26,411 nt of DNA, taken from positions 1-26,411 of the forward strand of contig DFJV01000054.1 of NCBI GenBank assembly GCA_002373205.1, in the 5' to 3' direction. Each line of letters starts with the position of its first letter. Positions within the stretch are counted from its first letter, which is position 1. The stretch comes from Treponema sp. UBA3662 (GTDB lineage: Bacteria > Spirochaetota > Spirochaetia > Treponematales > Treponemataceae). A program made the translations under genes and the position numbers. Below are positions 23,933-26,411 of this stretch, piece by piece. The notes under the pieces were generated by a model, which made no database searches, was not told the DNA's origin, and was given only the letters and a program-made list of their open reading frames with translations.

Positions 23933-24180
23933 TTTATGGTAAAACTGTGCCCGGCACTCCGTGACCGGTCAGAACCATGCAATTTTTACCTTGTAAACAA
24001 TAGCGCCATGGACGGCGCGTCGTTTGTTAGCTAAAAAAAACGGGCAAGTTTTCGCCAGAAAACTTGCGGGTAAAAATTGCATGGAAGTAATTTTTACCCG
24101 CTTTCCAGGGTTCCGGCTTTTGCCTCCATTGCCTGCGGCAACCGCTGCGCGGCCCTTCCAATCGGGGCTAGGCTCTGTTT
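23923..24180 (-). repeat. Dispersed repeat element, copy B (full, with three-arm alternative stem)
   Basis: Same order of parts as copy A. Arm 1 (23975-23990) and arm 2 (24069-24084) form a perfect 16-bp stem; arm 2 (24066-24078) and arm 3 (24089-24101) form a perfect 13-bp stem. The hairpins GCGCC/GGCGC and GCAAGTTTTC/GAAAACTTGC lie between arms 1 and 2. The two-box module and CCAATCGGGGCTAGGCTC follow. Arm sequences differ from copy A (core TTTTTACC instead of TTTATCC), yet all pairings are kept. No gene is supported in 23933-24859. Confidence 0.8.
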
Positions 24181-24217
24181 GCAAAAGTCCGTAACAATTC
24201 GAGTTTTGAACCAGACC

Positions 24218-24284
24218 TGTCATTGTCGGGCTCGACGTGAGCAATCTTTCAAAGCGGATTATCGGGTCTAGTCCGATAATGACA
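24218..24284. repeat. Short inverted-repeat (REP-like) element
   Basis: Outer arms TGTCATT (24218-24224) and AATGACA (24278-24284) enclose a small GTCGGGCTCGAC hairpin and a perfect ATTATCGG-GTCTAGT-CCGATAAT hairpin (24259-24280 region). Total 67 bp; noncoding. A further copy of the copy A/B edge sequence TTTATGGTAAAACTGT follows at 24288. Confidence 0.6.
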
Positions 24285-24349
24285 CATTTATGGTAAAACT
24301 GTAGGGCTGTCCAAAAAGCTCAGAAACCGTTATATTATTAGGTCCAATT

Positions 24350-24491
24350 TCGAGTTTCCGTCGTGCAGCAGAAAAATTGGCGGAAGCGATTTTTGACCCG
24401 AAAAAAATTCTGCACAAGCGTAGCGCGGAAGCCTTTTTTCGGGGCAAAAACCGCTGGGAGCCAATTTTTCTGCTGCAAATATAAAACTCGA
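24350..24491. repeat. Long 142-bp imperfect inverted repeat
   Basis: Three nested pairs: TCGAGTTT/AAACTCGA (24350-24357 with 24484-24491), a perfect 17-bp pair GCAGCAGAAAAATTGGC (24365-24381) with its complement at 24460-24476, and an inner 21-bp pair with two mismatches around CCCGAAAAAA/TTTTTTCGGGG. The loop is about 25 bp (TTCTGCACAAGCGTAGCGCG...). There is no gene inside; short frames on both strands reflect the symmetry. Confidence 0.75.
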
Positions 24492-24613
24492 AGTTTGCCC
24501 TATTATAGTAAACAAGGCATTTCGACAGGCTCAATGACCATACTAACTAGGCTCAATACCGCACAAACAGGCTTAATAGCCGTACATATCAAATATTTGG
24601 TAGAGCAAACAAA

Positions 24614-24700
24614 GGCACGGCAGGGATTGGAGGGGCGCGGAACGCGTTGCCAAAGGCAATGGAGCCGAGAGGCGGAACCCCGCAAAGCCCCTGGCAAAAA
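24614..24700 (+). repeat. Dispersed repeat element, copy D (two-box module only)
   Basis: GGCACGGCAGGGATTGGAGG followed by GGCGCGGAACGCG, GCAATGGAGCCGAGAGGCGG, AACCCCGCAAAGCCCC. It is very close to the two-box part of copy C (6989-7064) and has no hairpin module. It lies about 160 bp upstream of fba on the same strand. Confidence 0.7.
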
Positions 24701-24859
24701 AAAGCGCCGCAAGAAAAAAGTGAGAATTTGCAAGGCAAGACTCCCTTTGCACCCCCAAAATTCCCCCAAAAAGCCTTGAATTTTTACTTGAAAAGTCTTA
24801 TTCTTGTTACTGAAATCTATGTCAATAGATGAAAACCGATTTTTCAATCAGGAGCAATT

Positions 24860-25858
24860 ATGGTAAGTTACAAAGAACTTGGCCTGGTGAACACAAAAGA
24901 TATGTTCGCAAAAGCAATGAAAGGCGGATATGCCATCCCGGCATTCAACTTTAACAACATGGAGCAGATGCAGGCTATCATCATGGCTTGTGTTGAGGTA
25001 AAGTCACCTGTTATCCTTCAGGTTTCAAAGGGTGCTCGCGCTTATGCAAACGCAAACATCCTCCGCAACATGGCCCGCGGTGCAGTTGAATATGCACACG
25101 AGCTTGGCTGCGACATTCCGATCGTTCTCCACCTTGACCACGGTCCAAACTTTGAGGTTGCAAAGGACTGCATCGACAACGGTTTCTCTTCCGTAATGAT
25201 CGACGGTTCTGCCCTTCCCTACGACGAGAACGTTGCCCTTACAAAGAAGGTTGTTGAATACGCCCACAAATACGACGTTACTGTAGAAGCTGAGCTTGGT
25301 GTTCTTGGCGGTGTTGAAGATGACGTTGCCGCAGAAGAAAGCAAGTACACAAAGCCTGAGGAAGTTATTGACTTTACTTCTAAGACTGGCTGCGACTCTC
25401 TTGCAATTTCCATCGGTACTTCACATGGCCGCTGCAAGTTTACACCTGCACAGTGTAAACGCACACCGGACGGAGTTCTTATTCCTCCGCCACTGGCATT
25501 CGACGTTCTTGAAGCCATCGAAAAGAAGCTTCCTGGATTCCCGATTGTTCTCCACGGTTCTTCATCCGTACCTGTAGAATATGTAAAGATTATCGAGCAG
25601 TACGGTGGAAAGATTCCGGATTCTGTTGGTATTCCGGAAGAACAGCTCCGCAAGGCAGCAAAATCTGCTGTTTGCAAGATTAACATTGACTCTGACGGCC
25701 GCCTTGCTATGACAGCAGCTATCCGCCGCCACCTTGCAGAAAACCCAGGCGACTTTGACCCACGCCAGTACCTTACTCCTGCCCGCGAAGAGCTTAAGAA
25801 GATGTACATGCACAAGTGCGTTAACGTTCTTGGTTCTGCAGGACACGCATTGGACTAG
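24860..25858 (+). CDS. fba: Fructose-bisphosphate aldolase, class II
   Basis: This zinc enzyme cleaves fructose-1,6-bisphosphate into glyceraldehyde-3-phosphate and dihydroxyacetone phosphate in glycolysis. Seen: LHLDHGPNFE with catalytic Asp93 and zinc ligand His94, AELG (144-147) with metal-site Glu145, SIGTSHG with His189, VLHGSSS with His232, and the substrate-binding KINIDSDGR block (273-281). The 332 residues fit the longer class II type (also in treponemes). AGGAG lies before the ATG. Codon use differs from its neighbours, with many C-ending codons and few rare ones, as in a highly expressed gene. The promoter is not clear; TTGAAA with a poor -10 (TGAAAT, 17 bp) near 24791 is a weak candidate. 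Single-gene unit with its own terminator. Confidence 0.96.
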   Translation: MVSYKELGLVNTKDMFAKAMKGGYAIPAFNFNNMEQMQAIIMACVEVKSPVILQVSKGARAYANANILRNMARGAVEYAHELGCDIPIVLHLDHGPNFEVAKDCIDNGFSSVMIDGSALPYDENVALTKKVVEYAHKYDVTVEAELGVLGGVEDDVAAEESKYTKPEEVIDFTSKTGCDSLAISIGTSHGRCKFTPAQCKRTPDGVLIPPPLAFDVLEAIEKKLPGFPIVLHGSSSVPVEYVKIIEQYGGKIPDSVGIPEEQLRKAAKSAVCKINIDSDGRLAMTAAIRRHLAENPGDFDPRQYLTPAREELKKMYMHKCVNVLGSAGHALD

Positions 25859-25889
25859 GATTCTAAAGTCAGCATGACTTAAACCAAGG

Positions 25890-25920
25890 CACGGCTCTAA
25901 CAAGGGCCGTGTTTTTTTTT
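25890..25920 (+). terminator. Rho-independent terminator of fba
   Basis: CACGGCTC-TAACAA-GGGCCGTG forms an 8-bp stem (one G-U) followed by nine T residues, about 30 bp after the fba stop. A small perfect hairpin AAGTCA-GCA-TGACTT (25866-25880) precedes it. Confidence 0.92.
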
Positions 25921-25943
25921 GCTAAATTGACTGTGAAGTTGGC

Positions 25944-26411
25944 TGCTAACAGATGCTGCTTTGCGCAAGATGCATTTTTTCTGCTAACAGGCGCTGCTTT
26001 GCGCAAGATACATTTTTTCTGCTAACAGGCGCCACCCTGCGCAAGATACAGTGCATTTGCTAACACGCCAGCCCAGCCGACACAGCAAACAGGCGATGAT
26101 TTGCAGACGGCACGTGCCCCTGTTTGCTTGCCCTCAGCTGCAACCGCAAACACGCGCCACTTTGCAAAAAGTAACATGCCCCGCTTACTTGCCCCCAGCT
26201 GCCACCGCAAACAAGCACCTCTCCGCAAAAGACGCACAGCTTTGCAACTAACCCACACATGCCACCGCAAACAGGCGCTGCTTTGCAAAAAGCAACATGC
26301 CACCGCCAACTCACCCACACCGGCCACCGCAAGCACCCGCCGCCCTGCAAAAGAAGCAAGCCCCTGCTTACTTGCCCAAACCCGCCACCGCTAACAAGCG
26401 CCGCTTTGCAA
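25944..26411. repeat. Degenerate minisatellite, 38-bp then about 61-bp period
   Basis: The core TGCTAACAGGCGCTGCTTTG recurs. The first copies start at 25944, 25982, 26020 and 26058, exactly 38 bp apart. From 26085 the related core GCAAACAGGCG...TTTGCAAAA recurs at 26085, 26146, 26207, 26267, 26329 and 26390 (60-62 bp apart), with an added CTTGCCC..CCAGCTGCCACC segment. The array continues past the window end. Open frames of about 100 codons exist on both strands but have no start signals, and the period is not a multiple of three, so I judge it noncoding. Confidence 0.8.

Noticed and set aside
26022..26394. Overlapping frames of about 100 codons on both strands at the window end
   Set aside because: They follow from a stop-poor repeat with a 38/61-bp period; they have no ribosome site and low-complexity products.
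25944..26411. CRISPR array or integron attC array
   Set aside because: Copies are degenerate and contiguous with no unique spacers, there is no cas gene, and the copies lack paired RYYYAAC/GTTRRRY sites and cassettes.

Overview
The window looks like chromosomal DNA of a spirochaete, most likely a gut- or rumen-type Treponema. Three things support this: two adjacent FlaA-type periplasmic flagellar sheath genes beside a class II fructose-bisphosphate aldolase, a shortened division cluster (mraZ-rsmH-ftsL-murF-ftsW-ftsQ-ftsA-ftsZ) followed by xerD, a TPR lipoprotein, dprA and topA, and a sodium-pump decarboxylase operon. From memory this gene order resembles T. pallidum; I could not run a search. 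No rRNA, tRNA, CRISPR array, transposase or phage gene was found.

Layout. 1-390: the possible 5' end of a minus-strand gene leaving the window, one repeat element and the oad terminator. 391-4265 (minus): oadG-oadA-oadB, a biotin-dependent, membrane-bound Na+-exporting decarboxylase; OadA carries two biotinyl domains. 4266-5345: repeat elements around an unrecognised small gene. 5346-6821 (plus): bifunctional NAD(P)HX repair enzyme with a promoter that predicts a leaderless mRNA. 6822-7313: repeats. 7314-20870 (minus): the long division/DNA-processing block, started by a strong promoter with four exact 10-bp-spaced MraZ boxes. The first seven genes overlap or nearly abut; ftsZ-xerD and the lipoprotein-dprA-topA group follow gaps of about 200 bp. 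21258-21974 (plus): a PD-(D/E)XK-like protein of unknown role, again with an almost leaderless promoter. 22229-23689 (minus): two flaA paralogues behind a sigma-28-type promoter and ending at a strong terminator. 23690-24859: a gene-poor stretch with several inverted repeats and repeat elements. 24860-25858 (plus): fba with its terminator. 25944-26411: a degenerate minisatellite running off the window end.

The most unusual signal is a dispersed repeat family in the intergenic regions, with at least six or seven copies. Its fullest copies (4353-4619 and 23923-24180) carry three mutually complementary arms, so the middle arm can pair with either the upstream or the downstream arm. The arm sequences differ between copies while both pairings are kept. 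That is covariation in favour of two alternative structures and suggests a structured RNA or single-stranded-DNA element rather than neutral debris.
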